Assembly: GCF_010092505.1 (NCBI RefSeq)
Contig: NZ_CP048021.1
Coordinates: 2,418,001-2,482,000, forward strand
From: Virgibacillus sp. MSP4-1
GTDB lineage: Bacteria; Bacillota; Bacilli; Bacillales; Alkalibacillaceae
DNA length: 64,000 nucleotides
Reading direction: 5' to 3'
Positions 15,787 through 24,355 of the stretch are shown here, piece after piece (positions within the stretch are counted from its first letter, which is position 1; each line of letters starts with the position of its first letter). The position numbers were made by a program, and so were the translations under genes. Under the pieces are notes generated by a model. The model worked only from the letters and a program-made list of their open reading frames with translations, did no database searches and had not been told where the DNA came from.

Positions 15787-17142
15787 ATGAAACATTATTC
15801 TTTGATTCATCATTTAAAATTTATTTTGCCGTCGTTGCTTGGAATTTTTTTATTTATGATTCCTTTTTCTTATAAGGGTCAAGTGACGATTCCCATCGCT
15901 ATTCTTGCCAGCTGGCTACAGAATCAAATTGGAGATTATCTCACCGGTATTATGACGTTTATCATTGTGCTGACTGCATTTATGACACTCCTGTACAGAT
16001 GGATTTTAAAAAGGAATCCAAAGGCCCTGTCCTTTTCGCCCTTTTTCACAGGCTTATTCCATGTCACTACGTTTTGGACCCTTGTACGGGTGGTGGGTGC
16101 TGTCCTTGCCCTGTTAACGTATTTCCAGGTCGGACCTGAAGCCATTTATTCCGAAAATACAGGAGGCATGCTGTTAGGCGATTTGCTTCATATTCTGTTT
16201 TCGGTATTTCTATTTGCCGGACTGCTTTTGCCCTTATTATTAAACTTTGGACTGCTGGAACTGTTTGGTACGGTTTTAGAAAAGGTCATGCGCCCGCTAT
16301 TTACCCTGCCAGGGAGGTCTTCCATCGATAACCTCGCATCCTGGCTGGGTGACGGAACCATTGGGGTGCTGCTGACCAGCAAACAGTATGAGCAGGGGTA
16401 CTACACAAAGAGAGAAGCGGCGGTTATTGGCACTACCTTCTCCGTGGTATCCATTACGTTCTGTATTGTTGTCATCGAACAGGTAAATCTAGAACACCTG
16501 TTTATCCCTTTTTATTTAACCGTATTAGCTGCCGGGCTGGTTTCCGGGATGATTATGCCCCGTATTCCACCCCTATCACGTTTTCAAAATCAATACAATA
16601 ACGGGGAAGAGCAAGTGCATGACAAGGAAAACGTGGAGAACGGCAAATCCAGATGGCGTTCTGGCTACGAAAAGGCTCTGGATAAGGCTTCTAAGAGTAA
16701 AGGACTGCCCCATTATGTAAAAGAGGGCAGTCAAAATGTGCTGGATATGTGGATGGGCGTGGCACCCATTGTCATGACATTTGGTACCCTTGCCCTGGTG
16801 TTAGCGACCTACACACCTGTGTTCAGCTGGCTCGGATATCCGTTCATCCCAATCCTCGAGCTCATGCAACTGCCAGAAGCGGAGGCTGCGTCCGAAACTC
16901 TTTTAATTGGTTTTGCCGACATGTTTCTGCCGGCCATACTCATTGAATCCGTTTCAAGTGAATTGACCCGCTTTGTCATCGCCTGTCTGTCGGTTTCCCA
17001 GCTGATTTATATGTCAGAGGTTGGCGGTCTGATTTTAGGTTCAAAAATTCCCGTTCGTTTTACCCATCTGATTGTGATCTTTCTGCTTCGTACGGTCATC
17101 TCACTGCCTATTATTGTGGCGATCGGGCATTTGATTTTTTAA
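15787..17142 (+). CDS. YjiH-family membrane protein (nucleoside-recognition/gate domain)
   Basis: A 451-residue polytopic membrane protein with about ten hydrophobic segments and one hydrophilic loop around residues 280-320 (NNGEEQVHDKENVENGKSR). The segments RSSIDNLASWLGDGTIGVLL and FADMFLPAILIESVSSELTRF are typical of the YjiH/gate-domain family related to SpoIIM-type and nucleoside transporters; the transported substrate is unknown. I start it at ATG 15787 because AGAAAGG is 10 nt upstream. An in-frame upstream TTG-like start lacks a ribosome site. Confidence 0.8.
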   Translation: MKHYSLIHHLKFILPSLLGIFLFMIPFSYKGQVTIPIAILASWLQNQIGDYLTGIMTFIIVLTAFMTLLYRWILKRNPKALSFSPFFTGLFHVTTFWTLVRVVGAVLALLTYFQVGPEAIYSENTGGMLLGDLLHILFSVFLFAGLLLPLLLNFGLLELFGTVLEKVMRPLFTLPGRSSIDNLASWLGDGTIGVLLTSKQYEQGYYTKREAAVIGTTFSVVSITFCIVVIEQVNLEHLFIPFYLTVLAAGLVSGMIMPRIPPLSRFQNQYNNGEEQVHDKENVENGKSRWRSGYEKALDKASKSKGLPHYVKEGSQNVLDMWMGVAPIVMTFGTLALVLATYTPVFSWLGYPFIPILELMQLPEAEAASETLLIGFADMFLPAILIESVSSELTRFVIACLSVSQLIYMSEVGGLILGSKIPVRFTHLIVIFLLRTVISLPIIVAIGHLIF

Positions 17143-17214
17143 TTTGATTGTAGGGTTTGATGCGTGGGGTTTTGGAGTTGGAAGCGGATGCGTGTGCGGA
17201 TGATTAGTCCTGAA

Positions 17215-17410
17215 ATCCGGGAATTAAGCCGTTTTGCATAGATTTCGTCGAGTTCCATGATTTTTAAGCAAAAACTCTGCTTATTGAGCCTGTTTTAAAA
17301 ATAATTGATCCAGTTTTAAAATTTTTCTGTCTTATTTTAATAATAATTAAGCCGATTTTTACTTGATTCAACCTGTTTACAAAGAATTAAGCGTAAAGTA
17401 AAGGAATTCG
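17215..17410. repeat. 20-22-bp repeat array (family C), second locus
   Basis: Between the convergent YjiH and AmpS genes lie units such as TATTGAGCCTGTTTTAAAAA, ATTGATCCAGTTTTAAAAT, ATTAAGCCGATTTTTACTT and ATTCAACCTGTTTACAAAG. They share the core of the array at 11889-12115. Spacing is close to 21 bp but looser. The rest of 17143-17567 is AT-rich with similar decayed units to about 17520. Confidence 0.65.
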
Positions 17411-17567
17411 TCCTCTCATATTATAATTGCCTATGAAAGCTAGCAATCTGTCCAGTTTCACCTGTATTCATCCATAAAAATCTTTATTAATCCCGATTTC
17501 AGCTTTATTAATCAAGCATACAAGAATGAAGCCGTCTTAAATATATTCCGTCCCAGCACCATTACGC

Positions 17568-17597
17568 AAAAAAGCTGCCCTAAAGGCAGCTTTTTTC
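17568..17597. terminator. Bidirectional terminator between yjiH and ampS genes
   Basis: AAAAAAGCTGCC-CTAAA-GGCAGCTTTTTT is an almost perfect hairpin with T-runs on both strands, immediately after the AmpS stop at 17599. Confidence 0.9.
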
Positions 17598-17598
17598 A

Positions 17599-18840
17599 TT
17601 ACCCCAAATCGATCGCCCATTCTCCATCTCGGAAAATCGGCTCTGTTTTTCCGTCCTTCGTTACAGCATCAATATCCAGCTCTGCGGAACCAATCATAAA
17701 GTCCTCATGATTCAGGCTGGTGTTGACTCCGCGCTCTCTCAACTCTTCCTGGGACATTTCCGCTCCACCTTCAATATTGGTTGGATAGGCCTCACCCAGA
17801 GCAATGTGGCAGGAAGCATTCTCATCAAAGAGTGTATTAAAGAACACCAGGTTTGACTGGGAAATTGGAGAGGAATGCGGTACCAGAGCCACTTCACCTA
17901 AACGTTTCGAGCCTTCATCGGTTTCCAGCAATTGCTCTAAGACGTCCTGACCTGCTTCAGCCTTGTAGTCTACTACTTTTCCATCTTTAAAGGTAAGCGT
18001 GAAGTTTTCAATTAAATGACCATTATAATTCAACGGCTTGGTGCTTGTTACCGTTCCGTTTACACCTTCGCGATGAGGCATGGTGAAAACTTCCTCTGTT
18101 GGGATGTTTGGATTAAAAGCGGCGCCTGTTTCAGCTACGGCTGATCCTCCATGCCAAACGTGATTTTCCGGCAACTCTATCGTTAAATCGGTTCCAGGGG
18201 CTTTATAGATAAGTTTCTTATACTGCTTGTCATTAAGAACCTCTCTGGCACGACGGAGCGTTTCGTTATGGGCGTTCCATGCTTCAATTGGATCTTCATG
18301 GTCAACACGTGTAATACTGAAAATCTGTTCCCACAACTTTTCAGTGCCCTCCTCTACATCATCCTGAGGATAAACCTTCTTGACCCACCCTTCAGTCGGA
18401 ATCGCAACGATGGACCACTGAATACGATCGTTCATCATGTAATCGCGGTATTCGGTCAAGGCCTGGCCTGCCGCCTTGTTTGCAGCAGCCGGTTTCTTGG
18501 GATCAATCCCTTTTAATAGTTCCGGATTGGGAGCGTAAACCTGAAGAATGGCTCCTCCATTTTTTACGTGTTCGGTCATTTTCTGTACACGCCAGTCAGG
18601 AAAATCCTCAAGCACTCTCATAGGCTCATTCTCGTAGCTTAATCGGGTCAGCACTTCATCGTTCCATTGCACCTGTACATTTTCAGCTCCGGCAGCATAG
18701 GCCTCCTCTACAACCTTATGTACAAAATCAGCCCCTTCAATGGGAGCATTAATAATCAGTGCCTGTTCTTTTTGAATATTTACTCCTGTTTGAATGGCAA
18801 GCTTTGCGTATTTTCTTAAAACGTCCTCGGATGGTTTCAT
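17599..18840 (-). CDS. ampS: M29 family aminopeptidase (AmpS/aminopeptidase II)
   Basis: A 413-residue cytoplasmic metallo-aminopeptidase of standard family length. Metal-ligand regions visible are PTEEVFTMPHREGVNGTV (Glu and His), GEVALVPHSSPIS, NTLFDENASCHIALGEAY and NTSLNHEDFMIG, all diagnostic for M29. It removes N-terminal residues from peptides, working with the peptide uptake seen elsewhere in the window (OppA). AAAGGAGAG precedes the ATG. The upstream OsmC gene is only 52 bp away on the same strand, so the two may be co-transcribed. Confidence 0.92.
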   Translation of the reverse strand: MKPSEDVLRKYAKLAIQTGVNIQKEQALIINAPIEGADFVHKVVEEAYAAGAENVQVQWNDEVLTRLSYENEPMRVLEDFPDWRVQKMTEHVKNGGAILQVYAPNPELLKGIDPKKPAAANKAAGQALTEYRDYMMNDRIQWSIVAIPTEGWVKKVYPQDDVEEGTEKLWEQIFSITRVDHEDPIEAWNAHNETLRRAREVLNDKQYKKLIYKAPGTDLTIELPENHVWHGGSAVAETGAAFNPNIPTEEVFTMPHREGVNGTVTSTKPLNYNGHLIENFTLTFKDGKVVDYKAEAGQDVLEQLLETDEGSKRLGEVALVPHSSPISQSNLVFFNTLFDENASCHIALGEAYPTNIEGGAEMSQEELRERGVNTSLNHEDFMIGSAELDIDAVTKDGKTEPIFRDGEWAIDLG

Positions 18841-18892
18841 TTATTTTCTCTCCTTTTCATTTTCTATTGTTCTTATTCCACACTTTCATCCT

Positions 18893-19348
18893 TCAGTCCT
18901 TTTGAATCGTTAATGAAGGTTGGAGTTCAAGCTCTACATTTCCTTTAATGGCTCGGGAAATCATACAGCTCGTTTCCGCTTTTTCAGCCAGCTTCCTGAG
19001 CTTATCCAGATCCTTATCTGTAGCATGTGCCTGCAGACTTACAGTTGGTTTATGAATAATCTTTTTATAGGTGAATACGCCATTTGTGACATCCACCATG
19101 CCCTCTGATTCCATATCCATTTCGTGCAAGGGTAAGTCTGCCCGCTCAATCATCGCCGCTAAGGTAATAATATAGCAGGTTGCTGCAGCCCCCAACAGCA
19201 TTTCATCAGGATTTGTTCCCTCTCCAGGTCCATCCATTTCAGGCGGGATGGAGATTTTTGTCTTTAGGTTTCCGGCATCTATTTGCCCTACAGTGTTTCT
19301 GCCTCCAGGCCAGTCCGCTTTTAAATGAAATGTGTGTTCTGCCATCAT
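18893..19348 (-). CDS. OsmC/Ohr-family peroxiredoxin-like protein
   Basis: A 151-residue OsmC-fold protein. The paired redox cysteines are in AAATCYIITLAAMIE and AETSCMISRAIKGNVE, and the family loop is GPGEGTNPDEMLLGAA. The family reduces organic hydroperoxides at the expense of thiols, and some members bind other small thiols. The first Met is preferred, with GGAG 7 nt upstream. Position before ampS and after DUF488 suggests a small housekeeping/stress cluster, all on the minus strand. Confidence 0.88.
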   Translation of the reverse strand: MMAEHTFHLKADWPGGRNTVGQIDAGNLKTKISIPPEMDGPGEGTNPDEMLLGAAATCYIITLAAMIERADLPLHEMDMESEGMVDVTNGVFTYKKIIHKPTVSLQAHATDKDLDKLRKLAEKAETSCMISRAIKGNVELELQPSLTIQKD

Positions 19349-19442
19349 TGATTCACTCCTTTAAATAAGTTGAGACTGTTTTTGTGCTGATCGAGCAATC
19401 GTCATTTGACACAACCGGTTCACCCTTCACGCACAGGACTCC

Positions 19443-19799
19443 TTATTCCTTTTCCAGGTATTCCTTCAGAACTTGAACATGATTATGTACAGGGTCCTTT
19501 GCTGCGTATAGCAGGGTTACCTTTTCCTGTTCTGCTAATTCCTGTACATAGTCAACGGCTCTTATTTTTTCAGGATGGGCAGCTAATTCCTTTTGATATG
19601 CTGATTTAAATTCCTCAAACTTGTCCGGGTCATGGCTGAACCATTTTCGTAAATCCGTGCTCGGGGTGATGTCCTTCAGCCACTCGTCCAGCTGTGCCTT
19701 TTGCTTGGATACACCCCGTGGCCAGACTCGATCGACCAGGATGCGTCTACCATCGGCTTCCTCTGCTGCTTCATAAATTCGTTTTACCTCAATCGGCAT
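19443..19799 (-). CDS. DUF488 (YeaO-like) protein
   Basis: A 118-residue protein carrying the family's core motif RRILVDRVWPRGVSKQKA and DLRKWFSHDPDKFEEF followed by KVTLLYAAKDPVHNHV. The length equals that of YeaO-type DUF488 proteins. Its biochemical role is not known; members are widespread, short and cytoplasmic. AAGAAGGGG lies upstream of the ATG. It precedes the OsmC gene by 94 bp on the same strand. Confidence 0.88.
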   Translation of the reverse strand: MPIEVKRIYEAAEEADGRRILVDRVWPRGVSKQKAQLDEWLKDITPSTDLRKWFSHDPDKFEEFKSAYQKELAAHPEKIRAVDYVQELAEQEKVTLLYAAKDPVHNHVQVLKEYLEKE

Positions 19800-19861
19800 T
19801 GTTACCCCTTCTTTTCCTTTTTCTCTACCATCAGTATATTTTTATGCAATTAGGAATGTAA

Positions 19862-19902
19862 AGAAAAATCCATCAACAGGATGGGGGCCCACTGATGGAT
19901 CT
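19862..19902 (-). terminator. Terminator of the double P-loop ATPase gene
   Basis: The minus strand reads GATCCATCA, a 16-nt loop, TTGATGGATTTTTC, ending downstream of the stop at 19922. Confidence 0.75.
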
Positions 19903-19921
19903 TTCACTATATGATTCCTGT

Positions 19922-21022
19922 TTAAGAGGTGAAATGCTGCTCCCACGCTTTGATTTCCCGTTCCAATTCGGCCTGCTTTTGTTCAATGATCGTAAAATCT
20001 ACCGCATCGATATAGTAGGATTCCAATTGATTTCGGTAACGATTGCTGTCCTTCAGTTTTGCGGTTGCCTGCTTCATTTTTTCCTGATATTGCTTTGACA
20101 GAGCAGCTATTTCATTCTCATACTTTTCATCCGTACCTTGCTGAATGATTTCCTCATACATATCCACCATTTCATCCCCTTCCCGGGAAGGAAAATGCTC
20201 ATGTGGACTGGTGCTGTCAAAAATAGCAACCCCAAGCTCACGGAAAATCAGCATATCCAGGCTATTTGGATCAAAGCCGCAATGATAAACCTCCACTTCA
20301 AAGCCTCTGTCTTCTCCCTCGGCGGCCAGCTGTTTCAGCATCGTTGATTTTCCCGTGCCCGGACGTCCTTTAATAAACAGGCGCTTCGGGATGTCTTCGG
20401 TTAAATTTTGGATAAAATCTTTCGGCCCTTCCGGAGTGGCAGCCCCGAGAAAACGGTGCAGCTGTGATCCGCTTTTATCAAGGATGTCTTCACCGAATAG
20501 TTCTGCTGTGAGACGGTCTGTTAAATTCCGTGCTTTCTCGGGACTTAGGTTTTTAATATAAATACGTTCCCAGTCATCATGTATACTTAGAGCCTCCGCC
20601 ATTAAGCGATAGGCATCATCATAACACGCCTTTATTTGGTCCTTCACCTGAAAAATCTCCTCTTTGTGCTTGCGCAGCTGCATCGAGTCCCAGGCATCAC
20701 CCAAATGGACATATTCATCGATGACTCCGGGATATTTCGGTTCTATCACATGAGGCGCCGTACCATCGACTATGCCCAGCTTTAAGTCAGGGATAATCAC
20801 CCCATCGATGGAGCCATAGTCTGCAGAACAGTGAATATATTCAAGTTCATACGCAGAACCCCAGGCCTCCCCGATTTTTTTCATTAGGGTGGACTTCCCT
20901 GTACCCGGGCCACCTTTAAGAATATAAATACGTTCCAGTCGATTCAGGGTTTCATCAAACAGATCATAAAAGCCCTTAGCCGTATTTCCACTTGCATAAT
21001 AGTTATAAATTCGCTTACCCAA
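19922..21022 (-). CDS. PRK06851-type ATPase with two P-loops
   Basis: A 366-residue cytoplasmic protein built of two related halves. Each half has a Walker A motif: ILKGGPGTGKSTLMKKI at about residue 35 and FIKGRPGTGKSTMLKQL at about 218. Each is followed by a short strand with a His-Cys pair (EYIHCSADYGSIDG and EVYHCGFDPNSLDM) and a DGTAPH/DSTSPHEH segment. A coiled-coil-rich C-terminus follows. The family is uncharacterised as far as I know. Start is TTG at 21022 with GAGGTGA 6 nt upstream. It lies 66 bp downstream of terC on the same strand. Confidence 0.85.
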   Translation of the reverse strand: MGKRIYNYYASGNTAKGFYDLFDETLNRLERIYILKGGPGTGKSTLMKKIGEAWGSAYELEYIHCSADYGSIDGVIIPDLKLGIVDGTAPHVIEPKYPGVIDEYVHLGDAWDSMQLRKHKEEIFQVKDQIKACYDDAYRLMAEALSIHDDWERIYIKNLSPEKARNLTDRLTAELFGEDILDKSGSQLHRFLGAATPEGPKDFIQNLTEDIPKRLFIKGRPGTGKSTMLKQLAAEGEDRGFEVEVYHCGFDPNSLDMLIFRELGVAIFDSTSPHEHFPSREGDEMVDMYEEIIQQGTDEKYENEIAALSKQYQEKMKQATAKLKDSNRYRNQLESYYIDAVDFTIIEQKQAELEREIKAWEQHFTS

Positions 21023-21088
21023 AAAATCACCTCTTTATGATTTTGGCCACAGAATAATCTATGCAAATGGAGGGAAATAGGTGAATGC

Positions 21089-21904
21089 CTATTCTTCTAA
21101 TTGTTCGGTAAGCTCTTCAACATTTTCATCATCTTCCTGATCCTCATTCTTGCCACCCAGGAACCATCCGGCTACAAGAATGGCCACTAGAACAATATAG
21201 AAGGTGAGCTTCCAGCCTGTGGAATGTGGAAAATGCTCATCAATAATACCCACATTTTCATGTCCTAACGTAATAACGGCCAATTTCACACCGACCCAGC
21301 CTACAACAATAAAGGCGGCTGTTTCCAGTCCCGGGCGCTGGTGCAGCAGTTTAACAAAGAAGGAAGCGGCAAATCTCATAATGATTACGCCGATTAAACC
21401 TCCGGCGAGGACCACTGTAAACTGACCTGCATCCATTCCGCCAATTTCTCCAAGGCCGGTTTCAGGAAGAGCAACCGCAAGAGCGACTGCAGCCAGGATA
21501 GAATCTACCGCAAACGCAATGTCCGCCAGTTCCACTTTAAGGACTGTCATCCAGAAACCAGACCCTTCCTCAGCTGTTCCTGCTTCTCCCTCTTCGTTTT
21601 CATGTTCATCCTGTTTTTTCACATATTTCTTAAACAAATGATTTAAGGCAAGGAAGAGTAAATAGGCGGCTCCGATCGCCTGTACCTGCCATACATCAGC
21701 TATAAATGAAATTAAAAATAGCGAACCTGCTCTTAAAATAAAGGCTCCCAATAAACCGTAAAACAGGGCCTTTTTTCTTTCTTTTTCCGGCAGATGCTTC
21801 ACCATAATCGCCAGTACTAAAGCATTATCTGCCGCTAAAATGCCTTCCAGTGCAATGAGCACAAGTAATACCCATCCATATTCCAATAATAATGCCTGCT
21901 CCAT
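21089..21904 (-). CDS. TerC-family membrane protein, probable Mn2+ exporter
   Basis: A 271-residue membrane protein with about seven helices. Family motifs include LEGILAADNALVLAIMVKHLP and VELADIAFAVDSILAAVALAV, whose acidic residues lie in the membrane and are thought to bind metal. A cytoplasmic loop and the tail are highly acidic (EHENEEGEAGTAEEGSG, NEDQEDDENVEELTEQLEE). Bacillus subtilis relatives regulated by the same riboswitch are manganese exporters. Here the yybP-ykoY riboswitch directly upstream supports Mn2+ efflux or loading of exoenzymes. AAAGGAGAG precedes the ATG. Confidence 0.9.
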   Translation of the reverse strand: MEQALLLEYGWVLLVLIALEGILAADNALVLAIMVKHLPEKERKKALFYGLLGAFILRAGSLFLISFIADVWQVQAIGAAYLLFLALNHLFKKYVKKQDEHENEEGEAGTAEEGSGFWMTVLKVELADIAFAVDSILAAVALAVALPETGLGEIGGMDAGQFTVVLAGGLIGVIIMRFAASFFVKLLHQRPGLETAAFIVVGWVGVKLAVITLGHENVGIIDEHFPHSTGWKLTFYIVLVAILVAGWFLGGKNEDQEDDENVEELTEQLEE

Positions 21905-21952
21905 AACCTACTCTCCTTTTTTCTGAATCATGATCTGCCATCTTTTTAAGTA

Positions 21953-21984
21953 CAAAAAAGAGCCTTCACCACACTGGTAAAGGC
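21953..21984 (-). terminator. Second, tandem terminator in the terC leader
   Basis: On the minus strand GCCTTTACC, an 8-nt loop and GGTGAAGGC are followed by TCTTTTTTG. It follows the riboswitch terminator after only a few bases, so two terminator hairpins are stacked before terC. Confidence 0.75.
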
Positions 21985-21985
21985 C

Positions 21986-22112
21986 CAAAAAAAGACCTTT
22001 ACGAATAGTGTACCCGTAAAGGTCTCGCTAACAACGATTGTTGCCAATAAAGCCGGAGAAAAAAATTTTTCTCGAAATGACGACTTTATTGAGAAAAGCT
22101 ACTCCCCTTTAA
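21986..22112 (-). promoter_or_regulatory. yybP-ykoY manganese riboswitch with terminator platform
   Basis: The minus-strand leader of terC starts AAAGGGGAGTAGC, then contains GTCGTCAT, CCGGCTTTATTGGCAACA and TTAGCGAGACCTTTACG. These are the conserved elements of the yybP-ykoY aptamer, whose ligand is Mn2+. The 3' strand of P1 (GAGACCTTTACG) continues into an intrinsic terminator with CGTAAAGGTC and a seven-T run at 21986-21995. Mn2+ binding is expected to prevent termination and switch terC on. Confidence 0.93.
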
Positions 22113-22171
22113 TCAAACGCTCTTTTGTTGTGCATACTTTATAGTACCGGCATTTCTGTTCATTGTCAACG

Positions 22172-23848
22172 TTAAACGTTCAGTTTCGTTTTCTGCGGAT
22201 TCATAATTTCATCAAAATGTTCAACCGCTATTCTTTCATCATCCAGCCCCTGAACATGATACAGGCCATCTATAAATAAGGAAGCTATCTTTTGATCCCT
22301 GTCTGTTTGTGACCGTTTCAGCGCATGGGTGGCCAGATAGATATCTGTCATAAATCTGGCCATTCTCCGGCTGTGATAGGTTTGCACGGATTCATCCTTA
22401 TCCTGAATATAGGCAATCATATTCTTTAATTCCTGCAGAGAATGTCCTATTCGTTGTTTATCTTTCTCTTCTGCCTGCACATTGGATAAATGATGCTCCA
22501 CTTCCCGTATAAATATTTCGTGTACCCTGTATTTATGCATTAAGCGCAAAACTTCCAGGGACAAAATATTATCTGTTCCTTCCCAAACGGTAAGAACCTG
22601 GGCATCCCTCAGCAGACGAGGTGTAACAAAGTCCTCAATATAACCATTTCCACCATGAAGCTCAATCGATTCATGGCTAAAGTCAATGGCTTCTTTTGCG
22701 GTGCGGGCCTTCAACAGTGCAATCAGCAGGCGATTCATGGCCACTTCTTCTTCGGTCCTGCTGCTTCGGTCCCGCATCACCTGATCAAAGAGCTCAATGG
22801 ATTCAAATAAGGCGGATAATTGAACTTCAAACCTTGACTGAAGATTTACCAGGGTTTCCTGAACCATAGGATACTGAATGATTCTCTGACCAAAAGCCTT
22901 CCTCTCAGATGCATAATGACAGCCTTCCTTCAAGGCGCGCTTCATAATCCCGAGTGAAGCTGTTGCGTTACATACCCTTGATAAATTCAGGGCCTCCATC
23001 ATATAGTATAAGCCCTGATCCGGTTCCCCAACCAGGTACGCTTTCGAACCTTCCAATTCAATTTCAGCGGAAGGCACCGCACGTACACCGAGCTTATCCT
23101 TTAACCGCCGTACTTTTATATGATTCGTTCGGCCATTTTCCCTTTTCCACGGGACCAGAAACAGACTGAGGCCCTTTGTACCAGTCTTGCTCCCTTCCAT
23201 TCGGGCAAGCACGGCTGCAACTCCGCACTGTCCGGAATTGGACGCAAAATATTTTTCTCCATATAACCGGTAATGATCCCCATCTCTGATTGCCTCCACT
23301 TCATTCGCGCCCACATCCGATCCGCCCTGACGTTCCGTTAAAAAGGTTGCACCTTCAAATAATTCCTCATTTCCGGTGGAAAGCACGTGAGGGAGAAACT
23401 TTCTTTTTAAGTCCTCATCTGCATACTCATCAATCAGGTAGGCCACTGCCATCGTAAGTGTGACTGGACAGTAAAATCCCGGTTCCACCTGAGAAAGTAA
23501 GTAGCCCTGGGCATAGGAATACAAATAATTCCCCTTTCGCCCTAAATCAGGGATTGGCTTGTGAACATATCCAACAATACCGGTGTTGTAGGTATCCTTG
23601 ACTGTTTTTTTATAGCCTTCATTCACCCAGATTTCAGAAACATCCTCCCCATAGCGATTGTATTTGATTAGTCTGGGCTCACCTTCCCGATCCGTGTGTA
23701 CGGCTCTCGGATCAAAATCCTGATAACACTTATGATAAAACTCTTCCAATTCTTGTTCTGCATACTGATACAGCTCAGGGTCCAGCTTTTCTTTAAGGAT
23801 TTTCAACAATAAAGACTCCTGCTGATGAAAATCTTCCATTTCATCCAC
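22172..23848 (-). CDS. Acyl-CoA dehydrogenase family protein (AidB-like)
   Basis: A 558-residue flavoprotein, longer than the 380-residue classic enzymes and in the size range of AidB. FAD/substrate motifs: ATFLTERQGGSDVGANE, YFASNSGQCGVAAVLARM, LSRVCNATASLGIMKRAL, YASERKAFGQRI and IELHGGNGYIEDFVTPRLLRDAQVLTVWEG split across the C-terminal helical domain. It carries an extra C-terminal helical segment of about 110 residues. The substrate is not known. The start is GTG 23848 with AAGGAGAGG 5 nt upstream; ATG 23839 is the alternative. It is monocistronic, transcribed away from ehuB. Confidence 0.85.
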   Translation of the reverse strand: MDEMEDFHQQESLLLKILKEKLDPELYQYAEQELEEFYHKCYQDFDPRAVHTDREGEPRLIKYNRYGEDVSEIWVNEGYKKTVKDTYNTGIVGYVHKPIPDLGRKGNYLYSYAQGYLLSQVEPGFYCPVTLTMAVAYLIDEYADEDLKRKFLPHVLSTGNEELFEGATFLTERQGGSDVGANEVEAIRDGDHYRLYGEKYFASNSGQCGVAAVLARMEGSKTGTKGLSLFLVPWKRENGRTNHIKVRRLKDKLGVRAVPSAEIELEGSKAYLVGEPDQGLYYMMEALNLSRVCNATASLGIMKRALKEGCHYASERKAFGQRIIQYPMVQETLVNLQSRFEVQLSALFESIELFDQVMRDRSSRTEEEVAMNRLLIALLKARTAKEAIDFSHESIELHGGNGYIEDFVTPRLLRDAQVLTVWEGTDNILSLEVLRLMHKYRVHEIFIREVEHHLSNVQAEEKDKQRIGHSLQELKNMIAYIQDKDESVQTYHSRRMARFMTDIYLATHALKRSQTDRDQKIASLFIDGLYHVQGLDDERIAVEHFDEIMNPQKTKLNV

Positions 23849-24177
23849 CCTTTCCTCTCCTTATCCGTTTCGCTACAATTTTCTGAATATTTAAATTATA
23901 GCATTTCCTTATGAATTTTTTAAGGTTCCAGCTCCGAAAACTTTCAATCTTATTTTTTTCTTTCATGGCAGCATTTTTGTAGGACAAATTGCATAGATTT
24001 ATAATGACCTAATATTCAGATTATTTAGAATAACAGATTATTTCGCAACTTAAAAGAGTAATACTCAGCATACCCAAGCTTAACTTGTCTCAGTTGTTTA
24101 TCTCCAAATATTTACTAATTAATAAAGTTATATCCAATTTGAAGAAACAAAACCTTGAGTATAAAGTATTTTATATA

Positions 24178-24275
24178 GGCAAAAAGCGACTGCATCTACT
24201 ATTTGCCAGCGCACTTTATGCTCACTTCTGGAGGTGGTACATAAACATTTGCAAGTCGCAAATGAGTAGATTGGC
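24178..24275 (+). ncRNA. Possible structured leader upstream of ehuB
   Basis: Three mutually overlapping complementary pairs lie here: GGCAAA (24178) with TTTGCC (24202); GCGACT (24186) with AGTCGC (24254); and TCTACTATTTGC (24195) with GCAAATGAGTAGA (24258), one bulge. They cannot all form together, which is the signature of an alternative-structure leader or pseudoknot. No known riboswitch consensus was recognised. The surrounding gap 23849-24355 is otherwise AT-rich, and an 88-codon ORF across it lacks a ribosome site and is not called. Confidence 0.35.
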
Positions 24276-24355
24276 AGTACAGCAACAGACACTATTCATT
24301 ATAGAAACATTAAAAAATTTATTTAAAAAATCTTTTGGGAGGGGTCAATAGACCA

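Noticed and set aside
24085-24351. 88-codon ORF before ehuB
   Set aside because: No ribosome site, unusual composition, and it overlaps the likely structured leader.
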